The notes under the pieces: model-generated | The model's database searches: none | The model's input: only the letters and a program-made list of their open reading frames with translations | What the model was told of the DNA's origin: nothing | In this document: piece by piece, positions 34,310 through 36,031 of the stretch | How the letters are laid out: each line of letters starts with the position of its first letter | Position numbering within the stretch: position 1 is the first letter of the stretch | Assembly (NCBI RefSeq): GCF_002795245.1 | Contig: NZ_PGVG01000054.1 | Coordinates: 1 to 36,031, forward strand | DNA length: 36,031 nucleotides | Direction of reading: 5' to 3' | Source: Bradyrhizobium forestalis | GTDB taxonomy: Bacteria; Pseudomonadota; Alphaproteobacteria; Rhizobiales; Xanthobacteraceae | Translations under genes and position numbers: made by a program

Positions 34310-35089
34310 ATGGACGTCCGCGAATCAGCTGTCACCCGCACTGCCGGATTCGAAGCATTTGTCGAGCATTTCTACCTCGATACCGTCGGAAAGGTGACAA
34401 TCGGCTATGGGCGTATGGTTCCGAACGCCGATGCGGCGGTGGACCTTCCGCTCAAAAAGAATGGAAGCGACGCAGACGATGACGCCAAACGAGACGAGTG
34501 GGCGCTCATCAAGTCGAAGCCTGCTGGGAAGCCAGCATCCTACTACAGGCAATTCACGAAATTGACGCTGCAGGAATCAGACGCAAAGGCAATGCTACGC
34601 GAAAATCTCGAGGGATCTGCCGCAGACCTCAAGACACGCTTTCCGGAGCTCGATGATTATCCAAACGATGCTCAGGACGCGCTGCTCGACATGATGTTCA
34701 ATCTTGGCTTGACGAAATTCTCGAGGGCGAAATGGCCGAAACTCTTTGCTGCCGTAGAGGCAAAGGATTGGACGACAGCTGCCGCCGAAAGCAATCGGCC
34801 TGATGTGCAAGAAGAACGCAATGAAGCTATCCACGACTTGTTCGTAAGTGCTGCGGGAGCTTCGCTAAAGCTGTATCTCGCGGCGCGAATAGTAAACGAA
34901 TCGTTCAAGGATCAGATTGGTGAATTGTCGAGTTTCATCTCGGGCGGGCAAGGAATCGAGAAATTCTTCCCCTACGGAATAACCAAGATCAAGTTGGATG
35001 TGAAAGCGGGCGGTGTCGAAATAGATTTCGAAATAAGCGGGCCGGAGCAAGGAAAGCCTTCGGTGCTTGCAAGGAAGGGAAAGTCGTAG
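34310..35089 (+). CDS. GH24 (T4-lysozyme-type) muramidase with C-terminal extension
   Basis: The product is 259 residues. The N-terminal part contains GFEAFVEHFYLDTVGKVTIG. Glu15, Asp24 and Thr30 have exactly the spacing of the T4 lysozyme catalytic triad (Glu11, Asp20, Thr26), so the active site appears intact. QDALLDMMFNLGLTKFSR and the RPDVQEERNEAIHDLF stretch match the rest of the GH24 fold to about residue 180. The remaining ~80 residues are an added beta-rich domain (IKLDVKAGGVEIDFEISG) of unknown role. There is no signal peptide, so access to peptidoglycan would need a holin, lysis or a delivery system. It follows the giant pair by 82 bases on the same strand and is probably co-transcribed. 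The enzyme would cleave MurNAc-GlcNAc bonds, either as an effector or to open the wall for its neighbours. Confidence 0.85.
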   Translation: MDVRESAVTRTAGFEAFVEHFYLDTVGKVTIGYGRMVPNADAAVDLPLKKNGSDADDDAKRDEWALIKSKPAGKPASYYRQFTKLTLQESDAKAMLRENLEGSAADLKTRFPELDDYPNDAQDALLDMMFNLGLTKFSRAKWPKLFAAVEAKDWTTAAAESNRPDVQEERNEAIHDLFVSAAGASLKLYLAARIVNESFKDQIGELSSFISGGQGIEKFFPYGITKIKLDVKAGGVEIDFEISGPEQGKPSVLARKGKS

Positions 35090-35258
35090 GGGCACGCTTG
35101 AGCACAATGCGGGTTAGTCGAGAGCAGTGTCAACGTACCGGCAAGAGTTCAACCGGATTCATCGCACAATCCTTGTCTGGTTCTTGCCGAGCAGTGAAGA
35201 AGACGAAGTGCGAACCGGTGGGCCAACTCGGAGCTGCGGGAGAAAGCGGAGATCGACG

Positions 35259-35471
35259 GTGAAGCGGCGTATCCTTGCGATGGTGGTGAAACGGACAGGC
35301 GTTCCGATCGCGTGGCTGTCGTTTGGCATAGTTTCGCCTGCTCAATCTGCCGACAGCCTTGTGGAGCAATGTTCGAATTTGATCAAGGCAACAAAAGCCA
35401 ATGAGTCTTGGAATCCAGACCGAGTCTGTCGCAATTGTTCGAACCGTTACGTCCGACTGGCCTTCAAGTGA
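35259..35471 (+). CDS. Small secreted protein
   Basis: A GTG at 35259, seven bases after GGAG, opens a 70-residue product. Its basic n-region (MKRRILAMVVKR, with GTG read as Met) precedes a hydrophobic core (VPIAWLSFGIVS) and a PAQSADS cleavage-like site, as in a Sec signal peptide. The mature part is about 37 residues with three cysteines (EQCSNLI, RVCRNC). An upstream in-frame ATG-like start would mask the signal peptide and is less likely. The reading frame could be a truncated version of a longer protein, because protein-like sequence continues in other frames to about 35786. Function unknown. Confidence 0.45.
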   Translation: MKRRILAMVVKRTGVPIAWLSFGIVSPAQSADSLVEQCSNLIKATKANESWNPDRVCRNCSNRYVRLAFK

Positions 35472-35774
35472 AAGTCTTGGCCCGCATCCGTGGCCGCAAT
35501 TGCAAGTCGAGTGTGAGATTGGTACAGGGAATCCAATCGTCGAATCCAGGTTCTGGAAGGCTGTGGCTAGCCGAACTCCAGGCAAGAAACAGGTTATCTT
35601 AGCATGGGACGGCGAGTCGCCGGTGCTAGATACTGCGTAGAAAGGCTCTGCTACATGGGCATGGCCCAGCAAGGCACGTTCAGGAATGGCTCCGGCAAAG
35701 AACTTACATTTTTGCACGAAGGTTGTTCGCTTCGCAAAAGCATTTCGATTTGCCTTCCTGACATCAAGGGCGAG
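35472..35774. other. Stretch with possible gene debris next to the IS
   Basis: Short plus-strand frames here look partly protein-like, e.g. NGSGKELTFLHEGCSLRKSI ending at 35786, but they are split between frames. They may be the frameshifted 3' part of the small secreted protein gene, disturbed near the IS insertion. The terminal inverted repeat of the IS should lie here, but it cannot be identified without its other end. Confidence 0.35.
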
Positions 35775-36031
35775 CTAGGAGTTTAGTCCCGGCATTTGCT
35801 GGAGCGGGTTGAGTTTGAATCGTTCGGGCTGGGAAGTCCAGCATTTGCAAATGTATTCGTAGGGTGTGAGGCCCTTCAGGGTCTTCAGCCGCCGAGCATA
35901 GTTGTAGGCGTTGATCAAGTCGGCAAGGTGAGCTTCGAGCTGATCGTGTCGATCGTAGTAATAGCGTTGGACGGTCGCTTCCTTGATCGTGCGGTTCATG
36001 CGTTCGACCTGGCCATTGGTCCAGGGATGCT
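35775..36031 (-). mobile_element. IS481-family transposase, C-terminal end (cut by window edge)
   Basis: The minus-strand frame is open at the right edge and ends at TAG 35777-35775. It begins HPWTNGQVERMNRTIKEATV, the block around the third catalytic residue (Glu of the DDE triad, in QVE) of an rve-type transposase. It continues with LNAYNYARRLKTL-like residues (here LINAYNYARRLKTLKGLTP) and ends NPLQQMPGLNS. This matches the C-terminus of IS481-family transposases common in rhizobia. The two catalytic Asp residues and the left end of the element lie outside the window, so intactness cannot be judged. Confidence 0.88.

Noticed and set aside
1..36031. CRISPR arrays, tRNA or rRNA genes.
   Set aside because: No regularly spaced direct repeats and no tRNA- or rRNA-like conserved segments were noticed on reading both strands. 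A tRNA scan was not possible here.

Overview
The window looks like accessory DNA from an alphaproteobacterium, most likely Bradyrhizobium-like (Nitrobacteraceae). The case rests on GC-rich coding, a 127-residue protein of a type I associate with Bradyrhizobium/Rhodopseudomonas, a rhizobial-type IS481 transposase end at the right edge, and what looks like a decayed rhizobial-type integrase start at 18557-18923. This assignment is inference, since no rRNA, tRNA or housekeeping gene is present.

Layout. (1) 1-4228 is sparse: small hypothetical and membrane microproteins, a secreted Gly/His-rich peptide, a lipoprotein and a four-cysteine small protein, separated by long stretches with no convincing gene. 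(2) 4229-14838 is a tight minus-strand operon of four genes. In transcription order these are a ClpA/B-type AAA+ ATPase, a small radical-SAM (NrdG-activase-like) protein, a 2,090-residue zinc ribbon / degenerate kinase / UPF1-like SF1 helicase / Vsr-like nuclease fusion, and a coiled-coil protein. Junctions are ATGA overlaps or gaps of about 10 bp or less. (3) 15217-18117, also on the minus strand, is a PHP-domain phosphoesterase fused to an SMC/RecF-type ATPase (TrlF-like). (4) 18118-19312 is a non-coding divergent region that carries a frameshifted integrase remnant. (5) 19313-35089, on the plus strand, is a pair of giant proteins (3,023 and 1,948 residues, ATGA-overlapping) followed by a GH24 (T4-lysozyme-type) muramidase. 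The first giant protein carries a twin-arginine signal. (6) 35090-36031 holds a small secreted protein, gene debris and the 3' end of an IS481 transposase cut off by the window edge.

Interpretation. Regions 2 and 3 look like a defence island. The four-gene operon resembles kinase-helicase defence systems such as Mokosh, but its nuclease is fused and of a different fold, its kinase lacks several catalytic residues, and it adds a Clp-like unfoldase and a radical-SAM enzyme. I know of no named system with exactly this set. Region 5 is a second, independent candidate: an exported or envelope-targeted giant two-protein assembly paired with a peptidoglycan hydrolase. The integrase remnant and the IS fit a mobile or formerly mobile island.
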